In this document: one piece after another, positions 34,954 through 43,877 of the stretch
Numbering within the stretch: the first letter of the stretch is position 1
Layout: each line of letters begins with the position of its first letter
NCBI GenBank assembly: GCA_944325145.1
Contig: CALYDL010000010.1
Location: forward strand, 1 to 64,000
Reading direction: 5' to 3'
Source: Candidatus Gastranaerophilales bacterium
GTDB taxonomy: Bacteria; Cyanobacteriota; Vampirovibrionia; Gastranaerophilales; Gastranaerophilaceae
DNA: 64,000 bases
Made by a program: the position numbers and the translations under genes
Notes under the pieces: generated by a model
The model's database searches: none
Seen by the model: only the letters and a program-made list of their open reading frames with translations
Told to the model about the DNA's origin: nothing

Positions 34954-35202
34954 AATAATAAAAATTGCACCAAAATGTATTATTTAGGTGCATTTTTGTT
35001 CTTTTTATTATCATAACATTGTTTTAGAGTTTATTCAACGGGTGTTATTTTACCCTGTTTTTAATTTTTTATTTTCCTTTATTCGCTTATTATCTTTCTT
35101 TTCACCCCTTGCAACAAATTAATACAAAAAGGTGCAATGAATGAAAAGATTGTACTTTTAAAATCAATTTTAATTGAAAGGTATTTTTTATTTTTTTCTT
35201 TT

Positions 35203-35255
35203 GTTCATTTTTCTTTTCTTTTTTCATACGCCTATCAAAGAAAAGAAAAACGAAC
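35203..35255. repeat. 19-bp inverted repeat hairpin
   Basis: The left arm GTTCATTTTTCTTTTCTTT (35203-35221) pairs with 35237-35255 with a single G-T type mismatch. The 15-nt loop contains CATACGCCTATC. Confidence 0.75.
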
Positions 35256-35300
35256 CAAAAAGAAAAGAAAACAAGGCTTAATGAATAAGTTTAGTCTTTT

Positions 35301-35450
35301 CTTTTAAAATCATCTGTCCCCTCAGTTGTTCAGAGTCGGGGCTGCGTTATTAATTAAGAAGATTAATTTTAAAAGTGATATGTTAAACCTAAAAAAGGTC
35401 ACTCCCGCCCCGACGCCTCACCTTTCGGTAAAGACAGATGATTTTAAAAG
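35301..35450. repeat. 150-bp nested inverted repeat (structured RNA or MITE candidate)
   Basis: The perfect 18-bp ends CTTTTAAAATCATCTGTC (35301-35318) and their complement (35433-35450) enclose a second perfect 8-bp pair, GTCGGGGC (35335-35342) and GCCCCGAC (35407-35414). The inner part is more GC-rich than the surroundings at those arms. It could be a small mobile repeat with terminal inverted repeats or a folded RNA. Confidence 0.7.
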
Positions 35451-35528
35451 TATCATTGGCGGAAAAAAGTTAAAAGTTAAAAACAAAAAAAACAAAGCAA
35501 AAACAATAAATTAATGAAAGGATTAAAA

Positions 35529-36293
35529 ATGAAAAGATTAAGAGGTTTTACGCTGGCAGAAGTTTTAATAACTTTAGCTATTATTGGTGTTGTTGCTGCA
35601 ATTTCAATTCCAAGTGTTATTTCAAATAGCCAACAACAAGAATTTAAAACAGGGCTTAGAAAAGCTGTTAGCGTCCTTAATTCAGCAATAACAATGAATA
35701 TGGCAATAGATGGCGAAAGCCCTTATGATAATGCAGATATTTATAATTATTTGCAAAGACATATGAGTATTTTAAGTTCAACAAAATTTCTACCATGGCG
35801 CAATAATATAAATGGTAAAAATAGTGGCAACTTGAACTCGGCTTTTTATACAACAGATGGTATGCGTTTTGAATTTATTTGGAGAACAAATGATGGCAGG
35901 GAAACAGGCGTCAGGCTTCATGAATCAGATACTTTGGCTTGTATAGCAAAATATGATACATACACTTTGGTCAATGACCCAAATCAAGGAACATCTATTG
36001 CTTGTGGCGGTTGTGGCAGTTATGGTTTAAAGAATAATCCCAATGGCACAACAAAGCCCCCTTGCGCTGTTTTAGTTGATGTAAATGGCGACAGAAAGCC
36101 CACTCCAAACCGTGTGTTTTCAAATTATTCTGAAGCTTGGGAAGAGTCAATGAAAGGAAACAGCGTAAAATATTGGATTCCTGACATAAAAACCAAAAGA
36201 ATATATGATATTTTTACAATTTTAATAACTGAAAGCGGAGCCATTCCCTACGGTATAGTTGCCCAAAAAGCAATGTACGATGCGCAGAAGTAA
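35529..36293 (+). CDS. Type IV prepilin/pseudopilin-like protein
   Basis: This is a secreted pilin-like subunit. I start at 35529 because AAAGGA sits just upstream. The 254-residue protein has the class III prepilin signal MKRLRG|FTLAEVLITLAIIG, cleaved after Gly6, with Glu at +5 of the mature form, and one long N-terminal helix. The globular part has two cysteines in a CGGCG loop near the middle and one in PPCAVLVD. A DVNGDRKPTPN stretch resembles the calcium loop of pseudopilins. It is one gene alone; no pilus machinery is in the window, as is common for this lineage. Confidence 0.87.
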   Translation: MKRLRGFTLAEVLITLAIIGVVAAISIPSVISNSQQQEFKTGLRKAVSVLNSAITMNMAIDGESPYDNADIYNYLQRHMSILSSTKFLPWRNNINGKNSGNLNSAFYTTDGMRFEFIWRTNDGRETGVRLHESDTLACIAKYDTYTLVNDPNQGTSIACGGCGSYGLKNNPNGTTKPPCAVLVDVNGDRKPTPNRVFSNYSEAWEESMKGNSVKYWIPDIKTKRIYDIFTILITESGAIPYGIVAQKAMYDAQK

Positions 36294-36336
36294 ATTTTTA
36301 AAAAATTACAAAATGGGTAAAATTAAAAGACGGAGG

Positions 36337-37242
36337 TTAATTTATCTGTATATTGTATTGAACCTCAGATTTTTCTTGGAGCTTTTTAAAAAGATTAAAA
36401 TTATTCACATGTGATGTGCAAAGCGATGTTCTTAAGGGTCTGCCTGTAACTATAACGTCAAAGAGCTTATTACTGTTCTGTTTGTACTTAACAAATAAGG
36501 CAAGCAGTCTGAGAAAATCGTGCCCGTTAATATAATTTCTTTTATCGGTTTTAATTTGAAGTTTTAGCATATTTAAACAATTTTCAAATTCATTAATTTG
36601 GCTACATTTTGCATTTTTATTTAAATAAGATTTAATGAATCTGACACAGTCAAATGCGGGGGACTCATTTTTAAATTTTATAAATTTGTCTATATCAAGC
36701 CATTTCATCTTCCAATTTAGAAATTTATTTGCTGCCCTTATTAGAAATAATTCATTCAGTATTGTTTCAAAATCGGCAAGAAGTGAAGAAATTTTTTTTT
36801 CAACTTTTAATGAACAAAATAATTTAAAAAATTTCTTTAAAATTTTTTCTTCAAAATAATACATTTCCATGCAGGAAAAATCTGTTTTTATAATTGTATC
36901 AGCCTGATTGTTTATATTAAATAGAACATCTGTATCGGCATCAATAATGCAAGATAGGTTATTTTTGCATTTATATTTATTCTGTGCATATTTTGCGATT
37001 GCAATTACACGGCCTCTACTGCCGTCATCAGCATTTCCGCTATATATACTGACTATTTCTGAAGGCACATTAATTTCATCTGCAAGAAAAATTTTTGCGC
37101 CAATAAAACCGCATTCTTGACACAAATACCAATCCAGCACATCACGGTCATTAGGTCCTTCTACAACTATGTCATGGATAGAAGGCTCAAGCTCTAATGT
37201 CATCAAAAATTCGTCAAGATTTTTTCTATCATATGGTATCAT
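36337..37242 (-). CDS. DUF4435/TOPRIM-like nuclease, AriB-like
   Basis: This is the likely effector of a PARIS-type anti-phage pair. The 301-residue protein shows a TOPRIM-like layout: VVEGPNDRDVLDWYL with Glu28 and Asp32, CIIDADTDVLF with Asp101, Asp103 and Asp105, then TDFSCMEMYYF with Glu126, which is the DUF4435 pattern. The C-terminal half is helical and Lys-rich. Its ATG overlaps the ATPase stop by one base (TAATG), so the two are co-translated. In known PARIS systems AriB is released on infection and cuts host tRNA; that activity is not shown here. Confidence 0.78.
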   Translation of the reverse strand: MIPYDRKNLDEFLMTLELEPSIHDIVVEGPNDRDVLDWYLCQECGFIGAKIFLADEINVPSEIVSIYSGNADDGSRGRVIAIAKYAQNKYKCKNNLSCIIDADTDVLFNINNQADTIIKTDFSCMEMYYFEEKILKKFFKLFCSLKVEKKISSLLADFETILNELFLIRAANKFLNWKMKWLDIDKFIKFKNESPAFDCVRFIKSYLNKNAKCSQINEFENCLNMLKLQIKTDKRNYINGHDFLRLLALFVKYKQNSNKLFDVIVTGRPLRTSLCTSHVNNFNLFKKLQEKSEVQYNIQIN

Positions 37243-38546
37243 TATTTAATGCCACCAATTTTAGAATCAAGCTTATTGACACACTCTCTATATTCTGTTA
37301 AAAGTTCTATAGAATGTGTTGCAATTATGAAAGAAGAATTGCTTCCTTCTGTGCAATCAAGCAAAGTTTTTAGCAGGTTTCTTTTCCATTTAATATTTAA
37401 TGATAATTCGGGTTCGTCTATTATTAATAAGTTTGATTTATCTCTTGAAGCAATAGCATCACATAACAAAAGCAGCAGCTGTTTTTCGCCTGAAGATAAC
37501 TGCTTAATGTTCAATTTTTCATTATTTTTATTTTTGATTTCTATTCCTTCGGATATATTAAACGAAGCGGTTTTATCTGTAAAAAACCTTGTGTTTAAAT
37601 TTGTTATAAATTTATCTATGACATTTTCAAGTTTACTTAAGGCTTTAAATTTTGCTTTCATACTATCGATGTAAGGGTCTATTATTTGTTTTGCAAGGCG
37701 TAGATTGTCTGTTGCTGCATCCAATGCGGCAGATAAATCAGCTACTTCTACTTCGGGCATAAGGCCGTATTTTGCATATTTTTTACTTTCGTCATTTAAT
37801 TTTTCTAGATTTGATTTTATTGTCTCTATATTAACAGATGCCTCATTTGTGGTTTTAACAGCAAGGCTTTTTAAAATATTGGTATAAACCTTGTTCATAG
37901 ACTGTGAACCCTTATCGGATGCAGCTAGATTTTGTTTTCCAAACCAATCAACAGCAGCTTTGATTGCTTTTTTCAGTTTTTCATTTAACGAATCGCCTTC
38001 ATTATCATCAATATAGTATTGTGGAGAAAACCTTCCTGAATTAATATAATTATCATTATTTACCACAGAATTCAATTTTCTGTCATCTGAAAGAAAATCA
38101 GCAGAAATACCGTTTAATTTAAGCAAATTTAAAAATTTTAAATACGAAGTGCCATCCTGCGCCTTTACAGGTGCAGAAAAACTGCCGTTATCATTCAATT
38201 CTGCAAGAAAATTGTGTTCTAAAATTTTTTTACCTGATTTAAAAAATTCTGCTTTATAAGTTCCGATAAGTTCATTCTTTTCTCTTGAAAGGGCAATTTT
38301 TACATCATTTGTAAATTCAATTTCAAAAAAAGAAAACTTTTTGTTGCATATGCAAGATTTATGCCCCTTGTTTACCTTTGTTGAGAGAAGGTAGTATACA
38401 ATTTCAAGAATAGTTGTTTTGCCACACCCGTTATCTCCATACAAAATTATTAAATTTGGATTGATATCATTGCTTAAAATCGTATAATTGTATGTACCAA
38501 ATAGATTTTCAACCTTTATTCTTTTTATATAGCTTGTTTTTGGCAT
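37242..38546 (-). CDS. ABC/SMC-like ATPase, AriA-like
   Basis: This is the sensor ATPase of the same pair. I start at 38546 (MPKTSYIKRI) because AAAGGA lies upstream. The 434-residue protein has Walker A YGDNGCGKTT with Lys43, a long coiled-coil-like middle (about 200-300), the signature LSSGEKQ, Walker B LLIIDEPELSL and the H-loop IATHSIELL. The layout is that of AAA_15/OLD-like ATPases. Directly coupled to a DUF4435 gene, it fits AriA of PARIS. OLD or Gabija ATPases carry their own TOPRIM domain or a helicase partner, which are absent here. It starts 17 nt after the CoA transferase stop. Confidence 0.8.
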   Translation of the reverse strand: MPKTSYIKRIKVENLFGTYNYTILSNDINPNLIILYGDNGCGKTTILEIVYYLLSTKVNKGHKSCICNKKFSFFEIEFTNDVKIALSREKNELIGTYKAEFFKSGKKILEHNFLAELNDNGSFSAPVKAQDGTSYLKFLNLLKLNGISADFLSDDRKLNSVVNNDNYINSGRFSPQYYIDDNEGDSLNEKLKKAIKAAVDWFGKQNLAASDKGSQSMNKVYTNILKSLAVKTTNEASVNIETIKSNLEKLNDESKKYAKYGLMPEVEVADLSAALDAATDNLRLAKQIIDPYIDSMKAKFKALSKLENVIDKFITNLNTRFFTDKTASFNISEGIEIKNKNNEKLNIKQLSSGEKQLLLLLCDAIASRDKSNLLIIDEPELSLNIKWKRNLLKTLLDCTEGSNSSFIIATHSIELLTEYRECVNKLDSKIGGIK

Positions 38547-38562
38547 TCGGTATCCTTTTTTA

Positions 38563-39246
38563 TTAAACTTCCATAATTTTAAGGTCGGGGCTGATTTTAA
38601 AATCTGCAAAAACAGAAGCTTTTATATCATCAATTGAATACATCGGGTTAATTTCAATTAATGTCATAATTCCGTTTTGAAATTCAAAAACGCACCTTTC
38701 GGTTACAATCATATCAACTTCCTTATGTGCGGTTAAAGGAAGTGTGCATTTTTTAACAATTTTAACCGTGCCTTTAGATAAATGTTCCATTGCAATAATA
38801 ACTTTTTTGGCTCCAACAACTAAATCCATAGAACCGCCAATGCCCGGGACAAATTTATTTGGAATTAACCAGCTTGCAAGGCTGCCTTCTTCATCAACTT
38901 GTAGTGCGCCCAAAACAGTAACGTCAATGTGGCCGCCGCGCATCATCATAAACGCCATTTCAGAATCAAAAAAGCTTGCGCCTTTTTTAATACCAAAAGG
39001 AACGCCGCCTGAATTTATTATTTTTTTATCAACATATTCGCCTTCTGCTTTTTTGCCAAGGCCCAAAACGCCGTTTTCAGAATGAATGATAATGTTAATA
39101 TCGTTTGGAATATAATTTGCAACTTCATTTGGAAGCCCAATGCCCAATGTTACAACATTTCCGTCTTTCAATTCTTTTGCAACACGTTTTGCAATAATTT
39201 CTCTTATTTTTTCTTTTGATAATACAGCGTCAACAACCGGTGCCAT
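38563..39246 (-). CDS. CoA transferase subunit B (AtoA/ScoB-like)
   Basis: This is the catalytic subunit of a 3-oxoacid or acetate-type CoA transferase. The 227-residue protein has GIGLPNEVANYIP and the catalytic Glu57 in IHSENGVLGLG, with the usual GGSMDLVVGAKK in the middle. Its start directly follows subunit A. Substrates are not shown by sequence; acetoacetate, succinate or butyrate are all possible in an anaerobe. Confidence 0.9.
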   Translation of the reverse strand: MAPVVDAVLSKEKIREIIAKRVAKELKDGNVVTLGIGLPNEVANYIPNDINIIIHSENGVLGLGKKAEGEYVDKKIINSGGVPFGIKKGASFFDSEMAFMMMRGGHIDVTVLGALQVDEEGSLASWLIPNKFVPGIGGSMDLVVGAKKVIIAMEHLSKGTVKIVKKCTLPLTAHKEVDMIVTERCVFEFQNGIMTLIEINPMYSIDDIKASVFADFKISPDLKIMEV

Positions 39247-39900
39247 CTAGTTTTCTTCCTTATTTTCAACAATGTAATCTATAAAAACGCCGGGGATGAT
39301 AATTTCATTCGGGTTTAGGCAATCAACAATTTCATCTGCTTGAACAACAACCGTATCTGCTGCAGTTGCCATTGTTTGGTTAAAGTTTCTTGTTGTTCCT
39401 TCAAAAGCCACATTGCCATATTTATCAACGGTTGTGCCGTAAATAAACGCAATGTCTGCGCCCAAGGGTTCTTCAAAAATATATTTTTTGCCTTTTACGG
39501 TCATAGTTTCTTTGCCGTCTTCCAAAATTGTGCCAACACCTGTCGGGGTTAAAATGCCGCCAAGGCCTGCTCCGTAAGCTCTGATTTTTTCAACCAAAGT
39601 TCCCATAGGCAAAATTTCCACTTCAATTTTGCCTTCCATCATCTTTTGGCCTGTTATAGGGTTTGTTCCAATATGAGATGTAATTATTTTTTTAACCTTG
39701 TCTGTTGCAATTAATTTGCCCTTATCAACGTTTGGATACGAAGTATCGTTTAAGACCAAAGTTAAGTTATTGGCATCTGTTTTTGTTAATTCGTCTATAA
39801 TTTTATCCGGCGCCCCGCAATCCAAAAAACCGCCAATCATAACGGTGGAATTGCTTTTAACAAGTGAAGCAGCTTCTTTTGTTGAAATAATCTTTTTCAA
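39247..39900 (-). CDS. CoA transferase subunit A (AtoD/ScoA-like)
   Basis: This subunit binds CoA and pairs with the next gene. The 217-residue protein has the CoA-binding GGFLDCGAPDKIIDEL and later GAGLGGILTPTGVGT, normal for the family. The start is TTG with AAGGA eight bases upstream, and no ATG is near. It is the first gene of the transcript and lies 63 nt from the convergently placed unknown gene upstream. Confidence 0.9.
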   Translation of the reverse strand: MKKIISTKEAASLVKSNSTVMIGGFLDCGAPDKIIDELTKTDANNLTLVLNDTSYPNVDKGKLIATDKVKKIITSHIGTNPITGQKMMEGKIEVEILPMGTLVEKIRAYGAGLGGILTPTGVGTILEDGKETMTVKGKKYIFEEPLGADIAFIYGTTVDKYGNVAFEGTTRNFNQTMATAADTVVVQADEIVDCLNPNEIIIPGVFIDYIVENKEEN

Positions 39901-39963
39901 AATAACATCCTTAAAAATTGATTATAACAATATTATCATACAAAATATTTTTTTAACAGTATA

Positions 39964-41286
39964 TTAATTTTCGCCTTCATTGTTTTCTTGAAGCTGTTTA
40001 TTTGAATTAATTATTCTTCCTTCTTCATCATAATAAAGAGTTGTAATAGAGCCATCAGGGAAAAATCTTCTTGTAATGCTTCTTTGTTCTGTTGCGGGGT
40101 CAAAAATATCAACTTGTTTTATTGCAAAATTGTTTCCTTTTCTTTGGAAAAGCATTGATGAAATTTTTGTTTCAAAATCTTTATAGATATCCATAAAAAT
40201 TGTATTTGTTGCAAATTCTCTTATTTCTGCAGCGCACATTTTATCAAAATTTACAATAACATCGGGGAACATTTTGCCGTCTTTATGGTGCTCAATTGCA
40301 AATCTTTTTCTTGTAACACCGTCATAAAATGTTTTTGTGTCGCCTTCTGTTTTTCTTATTGTATATGGGTGTTCTTCATACATAAATTTTCTGATTGGCC
40401 CTGCGCCTTGGTTATAGTCTGTTGTTTCAAAGCCAAAATCTCTAATTATATTCACACCGTTTTTATTTTTGTTAACCGTTCTTTTTTCTGCTTTTGCATA
40501 GGGCATTTGGGTTGCGGAATCAAAATAGGTTACGTTATCTTCAATTGACCTGTAAGGTTTTGCGTCTTTATTATAGAAAATAACTCTTCTTTCTGCTTGT
40601 CTTGTTTTGTCTTTTGAAGTTGTATCAAAATGAGTTTCTTTTGTGCCGTTACTTGTTCTTTCGCTTATTCTTGTTGTATATCCGAATAAATTACTGAAAG
40701 TTTCGCCAACATCTGTTTGTTCTCTATAAGGTGTTATGCCGTCATCTTCATATTCTCTTTGAACATGCATTACAGTTGTGCTGTCATTTGGGCCTTTATA
40801 CCCAATTAATGAAGAATGAACAAGGTTGCCATCGGGGTTGAATTCTTCCATATATTCAATATCGCTTGTTTCGTTTGCCCAAGCAAAGGTTTTGCCGCCA
40901 TAAACATTGTTAATTTCAGAATCTTTTTTCAGATGAATAAAAATATCATCCATATCGTCTCTTTGGCTCCAAGATATGTTAACGGAAGTTTTTTCGCCGT
41001 TATAATATGTTGAAACAACTTGCATGTTTTTGGAATTATTAACCATTCTGCCTGAATATGGGCTATTTGAATCTGTTCTTGCAAAGCCGAATTTCAGGCT
41101 GCCGCCTTTTTGAACAAAGGTTTGCTCATCCATTGGGGCAAAGTTAAACGTTGAGCCGAAAAAAGACGGGCTGTTGTTTAAATTAATGCTTTTTGTCGTA
41201 TTATTATATTCTTTAATTTGGGGTTTAGTGTTGTTAATTTGCCTTGGTTGATTAAAGGCAGCAAACGAAATTTTTGATATATTCAT
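39964..41286 (-). CDS. Unknown protein with N-terminal ISF motif
   Basis: I recognise no family. The 440-residue protein begins MNISKISFAAFNQP, sharing the ISF motif with three others here, and has a second SFFGSTFNF stretch near residue 42. The rest is rich in Thr, Asp, Tyr and Arg with many short segments of the type EEFNPDGNLV, REYEDDGITPYRE and TRRFFPDGSITTLYYDEEGR, which recall YD/beta-strand repeats of RHS-like or MORN-like proteins. There is no signal peptide or membrane helix. It is a single gene, divergent from mlaE. Confidence 0.7.
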   Translation of the reverse strand: MNISKISFAAFNQPRQINNTKPQIKEYNNTTKSINLNNSPSFFGSTFNFAPMDEQTFVQKGGSLKFGFARTDSNSPYSGRMVNNSKNMQVVSTYYNGEKTSVNISWSQRDDMDDIFIHLKKDSEINNVYGGKTFAWANETSDIEYMEEFNPDGNLVHSSLIGYKGPNDSTTVMHVQREYEDDGITPYREQTDVGETFSNLFGYTTRISERTSNGTKETHFDTTSKDKTRQAERRVIFYNKDAKPYRSIEDNVTYFDSATQMPYAKAEKRTVNKNKNGVNIIRDFGFETTDYNQGAGPIRKFMYEEHPYTIRKTEGDTKTFYDGVTRKRFAIEHHKDGKMFPDVIVNFDKMCAAEIREFATNTIFMDIYKDFETKISSMLFQRKGNNFAIKQVDIFDPATEQRSITRRFFPDGSITTLYYDEEGRIINSNKQLQENNEGEN

Positions 41287-41364
41287 TTTTTATTTTCTCT
41301 TTACTTCGGACTTTTGTTTTAAAACATGTGAAAAAAAATTTTTTCTATATATATGGTAATAAAT

Positions 41365-41393
41365 TTGAATTAAAGTTTATTTAATTGTAAAAT
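41365..41393 (+). promoter_or_regulatory. mlaE promoter, leaderless geometry
   Basis: TTGAAT (41365-41370), 17 nt, TAAAAT (41388-41393), then 7 nt to the ATG at 41401. No ribosome site exists. Confidence 0.65.
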
Positions 41394-41400
41394 TAATTCC

Positions 41401-42141
41401 ATGATTTCTTTTTTAGGCAAATGCGTTCAAAACTTCATAGATGCTGTTAAATATACTCTTAAAGGAAACGTAACTTTTAAAAGTGTTATTTCTCAAGCTG
41501 CAATTATAGGGTTTGATTCTTTGGGCATTTGCTTAATGATTGTTATTATAGCATCATCTGTTATTGCGCTTCAGGTTTCAAAACAGTTTTTATTATCCGG
41601 CGCAGATGATTACATTGGCGGCTTTTTAGGAATCGCCCTAATCAGAGAAATTGCCCCGGGGTTTGCGGCGCTTGCAATGGCTGCAAGAGCAGGAACCGCA
41701 ATAACAGCGCAAATTGCAAACATGAAAGTTACATCTCAAGTTAATGCCATGAAAGTTTTAGGGGTTGACCCTGTCGGGTATTATTTTGCGCCAAGAATAA
41801 TAGCGGCTGCTTTCAGCTGCCTTTTTGTTGTTATTTTGGCAGAATTTTTAGGGGTTTTAGGCGGCATGGTTGTTTCTTATTATTCAATAGACCTTCACCC
41901 GAATCGCTACTTAAATTCTGTTTGGTTAATGTTTAATACAAAAGATATTTATATAAGTTTATTAAAAGGGTTTTTATTCGGTGGAATTATTGCAACCGTT
42001 TGTGCAACGGTTGGTTATGAAACAGAAGGCGGTGCCAAAAATGTTGGTGATTCAACAACAAGGTCTGCCATTTTGTGCACCGTTTATTTGCTTTTGGCAG
42101 ACCTTTTAGTTGGTTTTCTTTTTTATACAAGCAACCCTTAA
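41401..42141 (+). CDS. mlaE: MlaE-like lipid ABC transporter permease
   Basis: This is the inner-membrane permease of an Mla-type phospholipid transporter. The 246-residue protein has about five helices and the MlaE-family segment ALIREIAPGFAALAMAARAG, then GTAITAQIANMKVTSQVNAMKVLGVDP, which is the most conserved part of the family. MlaD is at 28.7 kb; the ATPase gene is outside the window. It converges on the thioredoxin-like gene with a one-base gap. Confidence 0.92.
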   Translation: MISFLGKCVQNFIDAVKYTLKGNVTFKSVISQAAIIGFDSLGICLMIVIIASSVIALQVSKQFLLSGADDYIGGFLGIALIREIAPGFAALAMAARAGTAITAQIANMKVTSQVNAMKVLGVDPVGYYFAPRIIAAAFSCLFVVILAEFLGVLGGMVVSYYSIDLHPNRYLNSVWLMFNTKDIYISLLKGFLFGGIIATVCATVGYETEGGAKNVGDSTTRSAILCTVYLLLADLLVGFLFYTSNP

Positions 42142-42142
42142 T

Positions 42143-42610
42143 TTATTTCACAAATTCAAGAAATTTTGCTTTTAAAACATCAAATGCAAAGGGTGAAAGT
42201 AAATCTATGGGCGAAATAAATTCTTTTTTGCCTTCTTTAACTAAATAAACGGTAGGATACCCTTCCACTTTATATTCTTTAACGTATTCTTTGTTTCTTG
42301 GGTCTTCTGCGTTTACATAGGCAACAGCGTATTCTTTTTTAATTTGTCTGTCTTTGGTTAATTTTTTAAATGTTGGAGCTAATTTTTGGCAATAACGGCA
42401 CCAATCTGTGTAAAACCAAACAATAACAGGTTTTTTTGTTTGAAGCGCCTTTTCCATTGATTGGCCTTTGTCGTAATCTCTTGAAATAACAATGGGCCTA
42501 TTTTGAATTGCTGTAATTACATTGTCTGAAACCAAATATAAAAGCATGCCTGTATTAACAAGCGAAATAATCAATGTGGTTATAATTAAAGTTGAAAATT
42601 TTTTCTTCAT
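42143..42610 (-). CDS. Membrane-anchored thioredoxin-fold protein
   Basis: This is a thiol-disulfide oxidoreductase facing outside the membrane. I start at 42610 (MKKKFSTLII) because GAAGGAA lies upstream. The 155-residue protein has an N-terminal signal anchor (FSTLIITTLIISLVNTGMLLYLV) and a thioredoxin fold with the active site WCRYC in VIVWFYTDWCRYCQ, and the cis-Pro in VEGYPTVYLV. Partner electron carriers are not in the window. Confidence 0.85.
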   Translation of the reverse strand: MKKKFSTLIITTLIISLVNTGMLLYLVSDNVITAIQNRPIVISRDYDKGQSMEKALQTKKPVIVWFYTDWCRYCQKLAPTFKKLTKDRQIKKEYAVAYVNAEDPRNKEYVKEYKVEGYPTVYLVKEGKKEFISPIDLLSPFAFDVLKAKFLEFVK

Positions 42611-42612
42611 TT

Positions 42613-43872
42613 TTATATTCCTTCTTTTAACATACAACACTTTTTAAACTTTTTGCCGCTTCCACAGGGGCAGGGGTCGTTTCTGCCTATATTTTTAAAT
42701 TTATCTTCATTTTCTTCTTTTTTGTTTAAAACTTTAGAAAAAGCTTTTGAATTATATAAAACAGAAACGGAAGAAAACCTTAAATTATCTTTGTATTCTT
42801 CTTTATAGGTTTCAATAATTTCGTTAATATTTTGGAAATTTTCACCCGTTGTTTCGTTTACTATTGAAACAAAATTTTTAAATTCTTCTTCTTTTTTAAT
42901 TAATAATGAAGGGGGAATTTTGTCATCAACTAAAAAATATTTAATGCATTCGCTTTTGTTTTTAACATTTTCATTTTTTAAAATGCTGTTTAAGGTTCCT
43001 AAAAAAGGAACTACAAAAAGCCCTGTGTCTGAATTTGAAAAAAGCCCTATATCATAATTTTTTTCGCTGTTTGAAAAGCCGTAAAGTGCATTTTGCATAA
43101 AGTTTTCGTTTTCAAATTCTTCAACTTCAAAAAATTCAAAATCGCCATCAAACCTTCTAAATTCAACTTTTTCATTTTTTGCGCCTGTATGATAAAGGTA
43201 AAAATCATTTAAAATGCTATCTATATCTTTATTTGAAACAATAATTTCATCACAATTAAAACATTCAACAAAAGAAGAATGAAAACTTAAATTAGATTTC
43301 TTAATTTCTAAAAGTTTTTCTTTATTGTTTAAAACTGCAATCTTTGGGTTTTTAATAATGCACTTAACAGCTTCCAAGTTTGCAAAATATTCTCTGAATT
43401 GGCCAAAAACATCAAAAATTTCAAGCAAATAAAAGTTATTATCAAGTTCAAAAACCCTTGCTTTCATAAAATCATAAAGCCCGATTCCTCTTAAATTGGT
43501 GGTTTTAACCAAGGGAATTAAAGTATAATTTGTTTCTTTTGTAAGGTCATAAACATCGAATGAATTTTTTGAAATTTTTTCTGTTCTAAAAACTGAAACA
43601 TAGCTTTCTTTAAGTGCTTCAACGGTTTTTTTATCGGCATCCGGCGTTTTTTCAATAAAATAATCCAAAACTCTTTTGCCTGTTTCCATTTTGCCTTCTA
43701 AAATGTAATCAATTAAAATATCATTTAATTCAGATTCTTTTTTGATTTCAATTTTATTTTTAATTAAGTAATTTTCAAATTCTCTGCTTAAGGGTTCATC
43801 TTTTACAATAAAATCTATTAATGAATCCATGGTTTTGCTTATAAGCTCTGTTGTTTCAATAATTGCAGGCAT
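42613..43872 (-). CDS. SEC-C motif protein
   Basis: The 419-residue protein ends in a SEC-C zinc motif, GRNDPCPCGSGKKFKKCC, like the tail of SecA and of many small adaptor proteins. The long N-terminal part is acidic and helical and I do not recognise it. It lies just upstream of the thioredoxin-fold gene and 5 nt downstream of tlyA, so it belongs to a minus-strand operon. A role in protein handling is only suggested by the zinc motif. Confidence 0.8.
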   Translation of the reverse strand: MPAIIETTELISKTMDSLIDFIVKDEPLSREFENYLIKNKIEIKKESELNDILIDYILEGKMETGKRVLDYFIEKTPDADKKTVEALKESYVSVFRTEKISKNSFDVYDLTKETNYTLIPLVKTTNLRGIGLYDFMKARVFELDNNFYLLEIFDVFGQFREYFANLEAVKCIIKNPKIAVLNNKEKLLEIKKSNLSFHSSFVECFNCDEIIVSNKDIDSILNDFYLYHTGAKNEKVEFRRFDGDFEFFEVEEFENENFMQNALYGFSNSEKNYDIGLFSNSDTGLFVVPFLGTLNSILKNENVKNKSECIKYFLVDDKIPPSLLIKKEEEFKNFVSIVNETTGENFQNINEIIETYKEEYKDNLRFSSVSVLYNSKAFSKVLNKKEENEDKFKNIGRNDPCPCGSGKKFKKCCMLKEGI

Positions 43873-43877
43873 AAAGT

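Larger units (their letters stand above)
34954..35528. other. Non-coding stretch with two large inverted repeats
   Basis: About 575 nt hold no gene I can support. The stretch contains a purine/pyrimidine-biased hairpin (35203-35255) and a long nested inverted repeat (35301-35450). A 62-residue frame at 35326-35514 lies across the second repeat and looks like a by-product of it. Confidence 0.7.

Noticed and set aside
35326-35514. 62-residue ORF before the prepilin gene
   Set aside because: It lies across the inner arms of the long inverted repeat, has no ribosome site and reads as low-complexity Lys-rich sequence. The repeat explains it better than a gene does.
36337-38546. OLD nuclease or Gabija system
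   Set aside because: The ATPase has no TOPRIM domain of its own and no UvrD-like helicase partner; the separate DUF4435 protein fits PARIS better.
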